From NCBI RefSeq assembly GCF_021538675.1, contig NZ_JAJUKH010000011.1, positions 62,001 to 126,000 on the forward strand: a stretch of 64,000 nucleotides of DNA, read 5' to 3'. This document shows, in pieces, positions 26,137 to 33,705 of the stretch. The notes beneath the pieces are model-generated. The model was not told where the DNA came from, did not search any database, and was given only the letters and a program-made list of their open reading frames with translations. A program made the position numbers and the translations under genes. Every line of letters begins with the position of its first letter. Within the stretch, counting starts at the first letter, position 1. The DNA is from Paenarthrobacter sp. AR 02. Lineage in GTDB: Bacteria > Actinomycetota > Actinomycetes > Actinomycetales > Micrococcaceae.

Positions 26137-26843
26137 GGTGTACTCCTGTTATCTGGCCCGAGGCCGGGCGTGCCGGTGAAGCGGTAGAGGCGTGGCGGAC
26201 GGTGTTTTCCGCCTTGCAGGTATTCACCGGTTTCTTCGATCTCCGGTGTGGCTTTGATGTGTCGGCGGAAGTTGGCGGGATCCAGCTGGCGGTCCAGCAC
26301 GGCTTCGTAGACTTCCCGGACCTGGGCGAGGGTGAAGAACTCTCCCAGCAGGTGGTAGGCAATGGGCCCGTAGGCCATCTTGTTCCGAAGCCGCCACAGC
26401 GCGTAGTCCACGATGGCGTTGTGGTCGAATGCCAGCTCGCCGAGTTTGTCGGCACGGAACCACCGGACATTCTCCGACTCGTCCGCCAGTGCGGCCTCGG
26501 TGGGTTGCACCAAGGCCCAGTAAACGATGGACACGACGCGCTGGGTCGGTGATCGATGGAGTCCGCCAAAGGCGTAGAGCTGCTCAAGGTAATGCGGGGT
26601 TAGTCCCGTGGTGTCCCGCAGATTCCGGGAGGCTGCATCCTGCAGGGACTCATCATGCGCCAGAGGGCCGCCGGGCAATGCCCACATGTCCCGGTACGGT
26701 TCACGGATCCGGCGGACGAGCGGCAGCCACAGCGTCGGGCGGCCGGACGTCTCGCTGGGGCGGAGGGCGAAAATCACCGTTGAGATGGCCAACGACGGCG
26801 GCGCGAGCCGCCGTTCGGCGACATTGGCTGAGCTGGTGTTCAC
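26133..26843 (-). CDS. nrtR: NrtR-type Nudix-related transcriptional regulator of NAD synthesis
   Basis: A 236-residue protein with an N-terminal Nudix fold (about residues 10-150) and a C-terminal winged helix (FRRHIKATPEIEETGEYLQGG). The Nudix box is degenerate: after WALPGGPLAHDESLQDAA the usual REUXEE is RNLRDT, so the metal-binding glutamates are lost and catalysis is unlikely. This is the NrtR pattern, where ADP-ribose releases the repressor from nad operators. GTG 26843 is chosen because GAGGTG stands seven bases upstream; an ATG at 26900 lies inside the operator palindrome and is improbable. First gene of the nad operon. Confidence 0.9.
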   Translation of the reverse strand: MNTSSANVAERRLAPPSLAISTVIFALRPSETSGRPTLWLPLVRRIREPYRDMWALPGGPLAHDESLQDAASRNLRDTTGLTPHYLEQLYAFGGLHRSPTQRVVSIVYWALVQPTEAALADESENVRWFRADKLGELAFDHNAIVDYALWRLRNKMAYGPIAYHLLGEFFTLAQVREVYEAVLDRQLDPANFRRHIKATPEIEETGEYLQGGKHRPPRLYRFTGTPGLGPDNRSTP

Positions 26844-26886
26844 GGCGTTCACCTCGCTTCGTCGCCGCTGCAATCCTGATCGGATC

Positions 26887-26915
26887 TTAGTTAAAGTCAT
26901 GTTGACTAGAACTAA
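26887..26915. promoter_or_regulatory. NrtR operator upstream of the nad operon
   Basis: A 29-bp interrupted palindrome: TTAGTT, two bases, AGTCA, TGT, TGACT, two bases, AACTAA. It lies 44 bases before the nrtR start. The inner AGTCA/TGACT and outer TTAGT/ACTAA blocks fit the general look of actinobacterial NrtR sites. It implies autoregulation of nrtR-nadABC. Confidence 0.78.
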
Positions 26916-26954
26916 TGGTACGACTCAATCCGCAGTCCCGCAAAATGCTTTGCG

Positions 26955-27428
26955 TCACACTGACTTGGCCGCCGCCTCCATCAGGGGAAGGGTCCGCCCC
27001 TGAATGTGGCTGTTCAGCACAATGACCGAGGAACAGCGGACCACCGACTTCGTGGCGATCATGGCATCGAGCACCCTCTGCATGTCGGGATTGGACCTCG
27101 CGGCTATGCGGACCATAAGGTCCGAGTTCCCCGTGACCGTGTGGACCTCGATGATCTCCGGAATCGCGCCCAGGCTTTCGATGATCGCATCATGGCCGAT
27201 TTCCTGCGTGATGGTCACCGAACAGAAGGCCACTACAGGGAACCCGAAGTTTGCCGGATCCGGCTGCGGCACCCAAGAGCCTATGACCCCGTTTTCGATC
27301 ATCCGGTCGATCCGGGACTGCACCGTAGCCCTCGCGACCTTCAGCACCCGCGACGCCTCCAGCACCGAAGATCGCGGCGAATCGGTGAAGAAACGTACAA
27401 TTTTTGCATCAAGCGCATCGACCAGCAT
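26955..27428 (-). CDS. Lrp/AsnC-family transcriptional regulator
   Basis: A 157-residue feast/famine regulator with an N-terminal helix-turn-helix (SSVLEASRVLKVARATVQSRIDRM) and a C-terminal RAM effector domain (HTVTGNSDLMVRIAARS). The ATG 27428 has AGGA six bases upstream; the frame stays open further but that part is not protein-like and covers the intergenic operator. It is divergent from an amino-acid permease and close to a 2-oxoacid dehydrogenase operon, so it probably senses an amino acid and controls its uptake and breakdown. Confidence 0.92.
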   Translation of the reverse strand: MLVDALDAKIVRFFTDSPRSSVLEASRVLKVARATVQSRIDRMIENGVIGSWVPQPDPANFGFPVVAFCSVTITQEIGHDAIIESLGAIPEIIEVHTVTGNSDLMVRIAARSNPDMQRVLDAMIATKSVVRCSSVIVLNSHIQGRTLPLMEAAAKSV

Positions 27429-27483
27429 CAAAGTTCCTGTCCCCTGGGTTTCATACCCATCACATCGCCACGGCAAAAAGTGA

Positions 27484-27494
27484 TGTATCATACA
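27484..27494. promoter_or_regulatory. Putative Lrp operator
   Basis: A perfect 11-bp palindrome, TGTAT-C-ATACA, in the region shared by the lrp gene and the divergent permease. A second palindrome, TTGTACAA (29058-29065), lies before the dehydrogenase operon; the two share a TGTA/TACA core. Confidence 0.45.
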
Positions 27495-27602
27495 AACTGC
27501 GAGAATTATTCCACGGCTCTTGCTGCGTCGTCGACGCCCGCGTGCCAAGCCTATGAAGCCGGCACGCCAAACCAGCATGAAATCCATAGAAGGTAGACAC
27601 GT

Positions 27603-28985
27603 ATGACAACGAAGTCCATCGCGGCTCCTGCATCAACGGCCGGCCTCGGCCACTCACTCAAACCGCGCCAGCTGACCATGATGGGACTGGGCAGCGCCAT
27701 CGGCGCCGGCCTCTTCCTTGGGTCAGGGGCGGGAGTCCAGGCCGCCGGGCCGGCTGTCCTGATTTCCTACCTCGTCGCCGGAACGCTCATCATCCTCGTC
27801 ATGTGGGCGCTGGGTGAGATGGCAGCTGCGAACCCCAACAGCGGGGCATTCTCGGTCTACGCCGAAAAGGCCCTCGGCAAAACGGCCGGCGGCACCATCG
27901 GCTGGCTCTGGTGGCTCCAGCTAGTGGTGGTCATCGCCGCTGAAGCCCTCGGGGCGGCAGGGTTGCTGTTCTCCGTCTGGCCAGTCATCCCAATATGGAT
28001 ACTGGCCCTGGTCTTCATGGTGGCCTTCACCGGGATCAACCTCGTAGGCGTCCGCAACTTCGGCGAGTTCGAATTCTGGTTCGCCATCCTCAAAGTCGCC
28101 GCAATTGTCATCTTCCTGCTCATCGGCGCAGCGCTGCTGTTTGGTTGGCTGCCGAACGTACCCTCACCGGGCCTCTCCGCGTTCGGGGATTTCGCTCCCC
28201 ACGGTATTGGTGGCATTGCCGCCGCACTGTTCGTAGTGATCTTCGCCTTCGGTGGAACCGAGATTGTCAGCGTTGCCGCCGCGGAAACCGAAAACCCCGC
28301 CCACAGCGTCGGCAAGGCGATCCGCACTGTCGTATGGCGCATCCTTGTTTTCTACATCGGTTCGGTCTTCGTCATCGCAGCCGTCCTCCCCGTAGGTTCA
28401 GAAGGCCTGAAGTCCCCGTTCGCCGGAGTCCTGGACCTCGCAGGGATTCCCGGCGCAGGCGCAGCAATCACCCTGGTAGCTGTTGTGGCGTTGCTCTCGG
28501 CACTGAACGCCAACCTCTACGGTGCCTCGCGGATGATCTTCTCCCTCTCCGAGCGCGGGGAAGCTCCCCGGCTCCTGTCCCGCCTGAGCGCTTCGAAGGT
28601 TCCGGTAGCCGCCGTCGGCGTTTCAGTTGCCTTCGGCTTCATCGCAACCATCCTGGAACTGCTGTTCCCGGACAAGATCCTGCCGGCGCTCCTGAACCTG
28701 GTCGGCTCCACCTGCCTGGTGGTCTGGGGCACCGCACTGGTGTCCCAGTTCATCCTGCGCCGCAGGGCGGACCGGGAGGGAACCGAATTGCCGCTTCGGA
28801 TGAAAGGCTTCCCCTACCTCACCATCATTGGCCTGGTCCTGCTGGGCCTCATCCTTGTGGTGGGCTTCGCCAACCCCGAAAGCGCTGGCCAACTGGTGGG
28901 CACCTTCCTGCTGATCCTGGCCATTGCTGCCGGCTGCTTCCTCAACGCGAGGGCAAAAGCCGCCAAGGCCGCAGCGGGCGCCTAA
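27603..28985 (+). CDS. APC-family amino acid permease
   Basis: A 460-residue proton-coupled importer with about 12 membrane helices. The N-terminal signature LKPRQLTMMGLGSAIGAGLFLGSG is that of the AroP/GabP/ProY amino-acid transporter group, and helix 6 region FAFGGTEIVSVAAAETENP is well conserved. A GAAGG site lies nine bases before the ATG. The divergent Lrp-family regulator probably controls it. Substrate is likely a neutral, branched-chain or aromatic amino acid, given the dehydrogenase operon downstream, but specificity is not readable. Confidence 0.93.
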   Translation: MTTKSIAAPASTAGLGHSLKPRQLTMMGLGSAIGAGLFLGSGAGVQAAGPAVLISYLVAGTLIILVMWALGEMAAANPNSGAFSVYAEKALGKTAGGTIGWLWWLQLVVVIAAEALGAAGLLFSVWPVIPIWILALVFMVAFTGINLVGVRNFGEFEFWFAILKVAAIVIFLLIGAALLFGWLPNVPSPGLSAFGDFAPHGIGGIAAALFVVIFAFGGTEIVSVAAAETENPAHSVGKAIRTVVWRILVFYIGSVFVIAAVLPVGSEGLKSPFAGVLDLAGIPGAGAAITLVAVVALLSALNANLYGASRMIFSLSERGEAPRLLSRLSASKVPVAAVGVSVAFGFIATILELLFPDKILPALLNLVGSTCLVVWGTALVSQFILRRRADREGTELPLRMKGFPYLTIIGLVLLGLILVVGFANPESAGQLVGTFLLILAIAAGCFLNARAKAAKAAAGA

Positions 28986-29010
28986 AAGCCCCCTGCTAAC
29001 AAGCATCCAG

Positions 29011-29044
29011 AAGCCCTGCACAGTTTGTACTGTGCAGGGCTTTT
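29011..29044 (+). terminator. Intrinsic terminator after the permease
   Basis: A perfect 14-bp stem AAGCCCTGCACAGT (29011-29024) with its complement (29029-29042), loop TTGT, and a short T run. It separates the permease from the dehydrogenase operon. Confidence 0.9.
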
Positions 29045-29057
29045 GCGTGTGCCCAAA

Positions 29058-29119
29058 TTGTACAAAATGTTCCGTTTGAAGTGAGCTGATTGCGCACAGT
29101 CGAGCGCGGTGACTAGGGT
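29058..29119 (+). promoter_or_regulatory. Promoter region of the dehydrogenase operon
   Basis: TTGCGC (29090-29095) and TAGGGT (29114-29119) are 18 bases apart, and the latter is seven bases before the ATG at 29127, so the mRNA is probably leaderless. An upstream palindrome TTGTACAA (29058-29065) could bind a regulator such as the Lrp protein. Confidence 0.5.
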
Positions 29120-29126
29120 CACAGCC

Positions 29127-30173
29127 ATGACTCTCAAACCTGTGCTGGCCGCACTCGATGATGATGCGGCCCCGCTCACCCACCATCAACTCCGTGAGCT
29201 GTACACCCTGATGGCTGCCGTCCGCCACCTCGACACTGCCGCAGTCGCCTGGCAGCGCCAGGGCATCATTCCCGGCTACGCCCCCGAGCTTGGCCAGGAG
29301 GCCGCGCAGGTGGGCAGCGGATACGCCGTGGACCGCGCCCGCGACTTCGTTTTCCCCACCTACCGCGAAATGGGCGTTGCCCGCGCCATGGGCGTGGACA
29401 TGGTGGGCTACATGTCCACACACAAGGCAACCTGGCACGGCGGCATGTACAACCCGCTGGAATCCAGGTTCGCACCCATCCAGGCAGTGGTTGCGGGTTC
29501 CGTCCTGCACGCCGTCGGATGGGCGCATGGCCAAACCCTTGCCGGAGCACAAGAGACGGGGGTTGCCGTGACGTACTTCGGGGACGGCGCCTCATCCCAG
29601 GGTGACGTCCATGAAGCCATGAACTTCGCAGCCGTTATGAAGGCCCCGGTGGTGTTCTTCATCCAGAACAACGGCTGGGCCATCTCCGTCCCGACCGAAC
29701 GGCAGGTTGCCGGCGGTTCCGTCGCCGCCCGCGCCGCCGGATACGGCATCCCGTCACTCCAAGTGGACGGCAACGACGTGGTGGCAGTCTTCGAAGCCAC
29801 CCGTTCGGCCCTCGCACATTGCCGCTCCGGCAACGGCCCCGTGGTGATCGAAGCCATGACCTACCGCCGCGGCCCGCACTCCACCGCAGACGATCCCGGC
29901 AGGTACCGCACGCTCGATGAGGAACGGCTCGGCGCGGGCGAGGACCCGCTGGAACGCTTCAAGCAGCGCCTGCTCGCGGACGGGGTGGCCGACGAGGCCT
30001 TCTTCGCCGAGGCTCAGCGCAAGGCAGCCGAGGAAGAGGAAACCATCCGGGCCGGGATCGCAGACCTCGGCCCGCGCCCAGGCGCTGAGATGTTCAGCCT
30101 GGTCTTCCAGGAGCCAACGCCCGCCCTTCAATCCCAGGCCACCGCGTGGCGCGAGGAGTCCGAACATGCCTGA
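29127..30173 (+). CDS. 2-oxoacid dehydrogenase E1 component, alpha subunit
   Basis: A 348-residue ThDP-binding subunit of the pyruvate/branched-chain 2-oxoacid/acetoin dehydrogenase family. It decarboxylates the 2-oxo acid and passes the acyl group to a lipoyl domain. The ThDP motif runs from GDGASSQGD (GDG at 152-154) to QNNGWAIS (NN at 181-182), and the loop TYRRGPHSTADDP is BCKDH-like. ATG 29127 is preferred to GTG 29109 because TAGGGT lies seven bases before it. It overlaps E1 beta by eight bases. Identity of the oxo acid is open; branched-chain is the best guess from sequence. Confidence 0.9.
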   Translation: MTLKPVLAALDDDAAPLTHHQLRELYTLMAAVRHLDTAAVAWQRQGIIPGYAPELGQEAAQVGSGYAVDRARDFVFPTYREMGVARAMGVDMVGYMSTHKATWHGGMYNPLESRFAPIQAVVAGSVLHAVGWAHGQTLAGAQETGVAVTYFGDGASSQGDVHEAMNFAAVMKAPVVFFIQNNGWAISVPTERQVAGGSVAARAAGYGIPSLQVDGNDVVAVFEATRSALAHCRSGNGPVVIEAMTYRRGPHSTADDPGRYRTLDEERLGAGEDPLERFKQRLLADGVADEAFFAEAQRKAAEEEETIRAGIADLGPRPGAEMFSLVFQEPTPALQSQATAWREESEHA

Positions 30174-31236
30174 GACCACCATCACTGAGGCCACGGCAAC
30201 CACCGCCGTCGGCATTCAACAGCTTTCCATGCAGCAGGCCCTGAACCGGGCCCTCGACGAAATCCTTAACGAGAACCCCAAGACGGTGATCTTTGGAGAG
30301 GACTGCGGCCAACTCGGCGGAGTTTTCCGCATCACCGACGGCCTCCAGGCCAAACACGGCGAGGCGCGCGTTTTCGACACCCCGCTCGCCGAGTCGGGCA
30401 TCCTGGGCATGTCCGTTGGTTTGGCCATGGCCGGCTTCCACCCCATCCCGGAGGTCCAGTTTGACGGTTTCGCGTACCCGGCGATCAACCAGATCGTCTG
30501 CCAGATCGCCCGGATGAACTACCGAAGCCGCGGCACGCTCCCCATGCCGATCACGCTGCGCGTCCCCAGCTTCGGTGGCATCCGCGCCCCCGAGCACCAT
30601 GGCGAAAGCCTTGAAGCACTGTTCGCCCATGTGCCCGGCCTGAAGGTGGTTTCGCCGTCGAACCCGCACGACGCCTACCATCTCCTCAAGTACGCTGCCA
30701 GCCGTCCGGACCCGGTCATCTTCATGGAACCAAAGTCCCGGTACTGGCAGAAGGGACCGGTGGACGTCGGGTCCGCCGACCAGGACACAGCCGCGCACGA
30801 CGGCGGAACGGACGACGCCGGAAGCCTCACTGGCGCCCGCGTGGCCAGGGAAGGCCGGCACCTGACGCTGGTGGCCTGGGGTGCCATGGTCTCCCGCTGC
30901 CTTCAGGTTGCTGAACTGGCGGCCGAAGATGGCATCGACATCGAAGTGCTGGACCTGCGCTGGCTCAAGCCCATCGATGCCGAAGCACTGGCGACATCCG
31001 TGGGGAAGACGCGGCGCGCCGTCGTCGTCCATGAAGCGCCGCTCACCTCCGGCCTTGGGGCCGAAGTTGCGCAACTGATTACGCAAAGCTGTTTCGCGAC
31101 GCTCAAGGCGCCGGTGGAGCGCGTGACGGGCTTCGACGTCCCTTATCCCTCCGGTGACCTGGAGGACGAATACATCCCCAACATCGATCGCATCCTCTTT
31201 GGGATCCAACGAGTACTGGAGTACCGCCGTGGCTGA
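30166..31236 (+). CDS. 2-oxoacid dehydrogenase E1 component, beta subunit
   Basis: A 356-residue partner of E1 alpha with the transketolase-like pyrimidine-binding domain (about residues 20-200; VIFGEDCGQLGGVFRITDGL, FDTPLAESGILGMSVGLAMAG) and the C-terminal domain (EVLDLRWLKPIDAEALATSV and VVVHEAPLTSGLGAEVAQLI). The ATG at 30166 lies inside the end of E1 alpha with GAGGAG nine bases upstream. It overlaps the lipoyl-protein start by eight bases. Layout and length are normal for BkdB/PdhB/AcoB. Confidence 0.93.
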   Translation: MPETTITEATATTAVGIQQLSMQQALNRALDEILNENPKTVIFGEDCGQLGGVFRITDGLQAKHGEARVFDTPLAESGILGMSVGLAMAGFHPIPEVQFDGFAYPAINQIVCQIARMNYRSRGTLPMPITLRVPSFGGIRAPEHHGESLEALFAHVPGLKVVSPSNPHDAYHLLKYAASRPDPVIFMEPKSRYWQKGPVDVGSADQDTAAHDGGTDDAGSLTGARVAREGRHLTLVAWGAMVSRCLQVAELAAEDGIDIEVLDLRWLKPIDAEALATSVGKTRRAVVVHEAPLTSGLGAEVAQLITQSCFATLKAPVERVTGFDVPYPSGDLEDEYIPNIDRILFGIQRVLEYRRG

Positions 31237-31558
31237 AATTTCCTTCCCGCTTCCCGATCTCGGTGAAGGCCTCATCGAAGCAACCGTGCTCGAATGGCTG
31301 GTCGAACCCGGCCAGCAGGTCGAACGCAACCAGGCGATCGTCGAGCTCGAAACCAGCAAGTCAGCCCTCGAATTGCCCAGCCCGCAGGCAGGTAAAGTGG
31401 TGCGTATTCACGGGGCGCCCGGTGAGACCATCAACGTTGGCGAACCGCTGATCGTGTTCGAGGTTCCGGATGACACCGCCGGAATCGTGGGCACTGTTCC
31501 GAAGGACGAAGCACCCAAGCGCCGGGTCCGCCTGAGCGCCGTACTCGATGAGGACTGA
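31229..31558 (+). CDS. Free-standing lipoyl-domain protein (truncated E2 equivalent)
   Basis: A 109-residue protein that is almost only one lipoyl domain. FPLPDLGEGLIEATVLEW begins the fold and K44 in ETSKSALELPSP is the lipoylation site. After about residue 78 there is only a short basic tail (KDEAPKRRVRLSAV). Ordinary E2 proteins continue with a peripheral-subunit-binding domain and a 230-residue acyltransferase; both are absent and no frameshift remnant is visible downstream. In AcoC of acetoin systems a lipoyl domain is fused to an alpha/beta hydrolase; here the next gene is a separate alpha/beta hydrolase. GTG 31229 overlaps E1 beta. It probably carries acyl groups for the E1 pair. Confidence 0.88.
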   Translation: MAEISFPLPDLGEGLIEATVLEWLVEPGQQVERNQAIVELETSKSALELPSPQAGKVVRIHGAPGETINVGEPLIVFEVPDDTAGIVGTVPKDEAPKRRVRLSAVLDED

Positions 31559-31562
31559 CACC

Positions 31563-32390
31563 ATGACCGGCAGGCACACCGTGGAACACAGCAGGCACAC
31601 CGTGGAGGGCACAGACCCGGGACTGTTCGTGGAAGTCCATGAGCCAAGTGCCGACGCCGGACTACGCCCGGTGCTGCTGATTCACGGGTTCTCGTCCTCC
31701 AGTAAGCTGAACTGGGTGGACAGCGGATGGCTTGCAGCCCTCCAGGATGCCGGCCGCAGGGCGATCACCGTGGACCTTCCAGGCCACGGCCGAAGCCACT
31801 CCCCCGAGGACCTGGACTCGTACACGCCCAGCCGCATCCGGGCGGACCTCCTTCAGATAGTCACCGACGTCGGCGCCCGGCCGCTGCGCGACGGCGACCC
31901 GTCCACCGGGCTGGACATCATCGGCTATTCGCTGGGGTCCCGCCTGGCGTGGGAGTTCGGCGCGACCCAGCCGGACCTGGTCCATCGGATCGTCCTGGGT
32001 GGGCCCAGTTCGGCTGATCCTTTGGCCGCTTTCGACCTCGCAGCCGCGCAACGGCACCTGGCCGACGGCACGCCCATCGCGGACGAATCGACGGCCGGAC
32101 TGCTGAAGATGGCGCAAATGCTGCCGAGCAACAACCTGTTCGCCTTGCTCTCACTCATCGAGGCCATCAAGGGGGAACCTTTCGATCCGGCCGAGGCGGC
32201 CCCGCACATGCCTCTCCTGCTGGTTGCCGGCGAGAAGGACGAACGTGCTGCGACGATGCCGGAACTGGCCTCCATTGCTGGCAAGCACGGTGGCATGGTT
32301 GAGACTCTGGTGATTCCGGGCCGGACGCACACCAATGTAGTAACCAGCCGGGCCTTCAAGGAAGCTGCCCTCGAGTTCCTGGGAGTGTAG
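31563..32390 (+). CDS. Alpha/beta hydrolase of the dehydrogenase operon (AcoC hydrolase-half equivalent)
   Basis: A 275-residue alpha/beta-hydrolase-fold protein. The oxyanion motif LLIHGFSSS is at 38-46, the nucleophile S123 in IIGYSLGSRLAW, the acid probably D226 in AGEKDERA and the histidine H256 in PGRTHTN. The start is either ATG 31548, overlapping the lipoyl gene, or ATG 31563 with AGGA eight bases upstream, which I prefer. The N-terminus contains a duplicated RHTVE segment. Being the fourth gene of an E1-lipoyl operon, it may act on acyl-lipoyl or acyl-CoA products, or correspond to the C-terminal half of AcoC. Its reaction is not known. Confidence 0.85.
   Translation: MTGRHTVEHSRHTVEGTDPGLFVEVHEPSADAGLRPVLLIHGFSSSSKLNWVDSGWLAALQDAGRRAITVDLPGHGRSHSPEDLDSYTPSRIRADLLQIVTDVGARPLRDGDPSTGLDIIGYSLGSRLAWEFGATQPDLVHRIVLGGPSSADPLAAFDLAAAQRHLADGTPIADESTAGLLKMAQMLPSNNLFALLSLIEAIKGEPFDPAEAAPHMPLLLVAGEKDERAATMPELASIAGKHGGMVETLVIPGRTHTNVVTSRAFKEAALEFLGV
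31570..31606 (+). repeat. 16-nt direct repeat in the hydrolase N-terminus
   Basis: GCAGGCACACCGTGGA at 31570-31585 and 31591-31606, a 21-base (seven-codon) period. It duplicates RHTVE in the protein, just after the start codon. Confidence 0.85.
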
Positions 32391-32445
32391 GCCCGACTCC
32401 CCTTGCAGGCGGCTGGTGGAAGGCGGCTGGTGCTGCTGGCTGAGG

Positions 32446-32859
32446 TCAGCGGGCCAGCCGCTCTGCATTGAGACTCATGCGCTCCAGGACGCTGAGCGCC
32501 ATGGCGTACTCGTCGATGCCGATGCCCATGGACAAGTCCTGGCGGGCATCTTCGACGAGCCGTTGGGCCTCGTGGTACGTTTCCCGGCCCCGCTCACTGA
32601 GCGTCAGCCGGTCATCGACCATGGTGATCAAACCGCGGCCCACCAAGGCAGCGAGCTCCCGCTCACGCAAACGGATATCGCTGCCCCACAACGGTCGCAG
32701 GCCTTCCTCGAGTTCGTCAGGAAGCATGGCACCCCCCGAGAGGGTTCCCAAGGCATGCCACTGACGTTTGCTGAGCTTGATCCGCGCCAACGTCCTGTCC
32801 AACTGGACATCCAACGCGGCGTCGAGCCTCTTGATCCAGTATCCGATGGGCTTGTTCAC
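32446..32859 (-). CDS. MarR-like winged-helix regulator
   Basis: A 137-residue protein with the start MNKPIGYWIKRLDAALDVQLDRTL, SKRQWHALGTLSGG and the wing LITMVDDRLTLSERG, matching small MarR-type regulators. The recognition helix region (IRLRERELAALVGRGL) is less typical, so family placement is good but not perfect. It starts at GTG 32859. It is divergent from a phosphoribosyltransferase gene and convergent with the hydrolase gene. Ligand unknown. Confidence 0.8.
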   Translation of the reverse strand: MNKPIGYWIKRLDAALDVQLDRTLARIKLSKRQWHALGTLSGGAMLPDELEEGLRPLWGSDIRLRERELAALVGRGLITMVDDRLTLSERGRETYHEAQRLVEDARQDLSMGIGIDEYAMALSVLERMSLNAERLAR

Positions 32860-32945
32860 ACTGCCATGCTTTCAGTGGAGGCCTCGCCCGGCAAGGCATG
32901 GACGGTAGGCTTGGGAATGCAACGAATTTCGTGGAAGTGGAGCAG

Positions 32946-33614
32946 ATGGGCATGCGTTTCAAGGACCGTGCGGAAGCCGGTCGCCGCCTGGCCGAAGGTC
33001 TCCCCCAGCTCAGGGAACGCCCTGACACCATCGTCCTGGGCCTCGCCCGCGGGGGGATTCCCGTGGCCGCCGCCGCGGCCGCCGAACTTTACCTGCCCTT
33101 CGGAGCCGTACTGGTCCGTAAACTCGGCATTCCGGGCCGGGACGAGACCGCATTCGGCGCCCTGGCATGGTCCCGGGGCGACGTCCTCCGGATCGTCAAC
33201 AAGCCGCTCAAGGAACTCATTCTTTCCCGCGGCATTTCCCAATCCGCCCTGGACGCCGTGGAAGCCCACGAGCGCTCTGAGCTCCTTCGACGCGCCAAGC
33301 AGTACCCGGGCACAAGCCATGACCTCCGCGACAAGACCGTGGTCCTGGCAGACGACGGACTCGCCACCGGCGCCACCATGCGCGCTGCAGTGGAAGCCGT
33401 CCGGGCCGGGGGTGCCAAAACGGTGGTGGCCGCCGTTCCGGTGGCATCACTGGAGGCGTCAACGTCTTTGGGCAGGGTGTGCGACTTCGTGTTTGCCCTG
33501 CATACCCCCGGTAAGTTCCATGCAGTCGGCGCCTTCTACGAGAGATTCGATCAGCTCTCCGACGCCGACGTCGTGAGCCAGCTGGAAGCTGCCGGTGCCA
33601 GCGGTCGCCGCTGA
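32946..33614 (+). CDS. Phosphoribosyltransferase-domain protein
   Basis: A 222-residue type I phosphoribosyltransferase-fold protein. The PRPP-binding loop is VVLADDGLATGATM near residue 134, with the expected acidic pair followed by the glycine-rich turn. The N-terminal DTIVLGLARGGIPVAAAAA and LVRKLGIPGRDETAFGA are those of the stand-alone PRTase group sometimes linked to dienelactone-hydrolase-like proteins. ATG 32946 or 32952 may be the start; GTGGAG precedes both. The substrate base is unknown and such proteins may act in stress or salvage. A strong terminator follows. Confidence 0.87.
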   Translation: MGMRFKDRAEAGRRLAEGLPQLRERPDTIVLGLARGGIPVAAAAAAELYLPFGAVLVRKLGIPGRDETAFGALAWSRGDVLRIVNKPLKELILSRGISQSALDAVEAHERSELLRRAKQYPGTSHDLRDKTVVLADDGLATGATMRAAVEAVRAGGAKTVVAAVPVASLEASTSLGRVCDFVFALHTPGKFHAVGAFYERFDQLSDADVVSQLEAAGASGRR

Positions 33615-33649
33615 CCGCCGTCGTGACGCTGCAAGACCTGAGGCGTATC

Positions 33650-33682
33650 AAAAGGGTGCGGCCCAGAGGACCGCACCCTTTT
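33650..33682. terminator. Bidirectional terminator between PRTase and MHS transporter
   Basis: AAAAGGGTGCGG (33650-33661) and CCGCACCCTTTT (33671-33682) form a perfect 12-bp stem with A and T flanks that suit termination on both strands. The genes are convergent. Confidence 0.9.
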
Positions 33683-33705
33683 GATTCGCCTGATAGCGGA
33701 AGAGC

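Noticed and set aside
24826..26187. A 453-codon plus-strand frame covering nadA
   Set aside because: It runs antisense to an unmistakable nadA with its cluster cysteines and has no own ribosome site or domain.
26133..26843. Active Nudix hydrolase
   Set aside because: The Nudix box glutamates are replaced (RNLRDT) and a C-terminal winged helix is present, so it is called a regulator.
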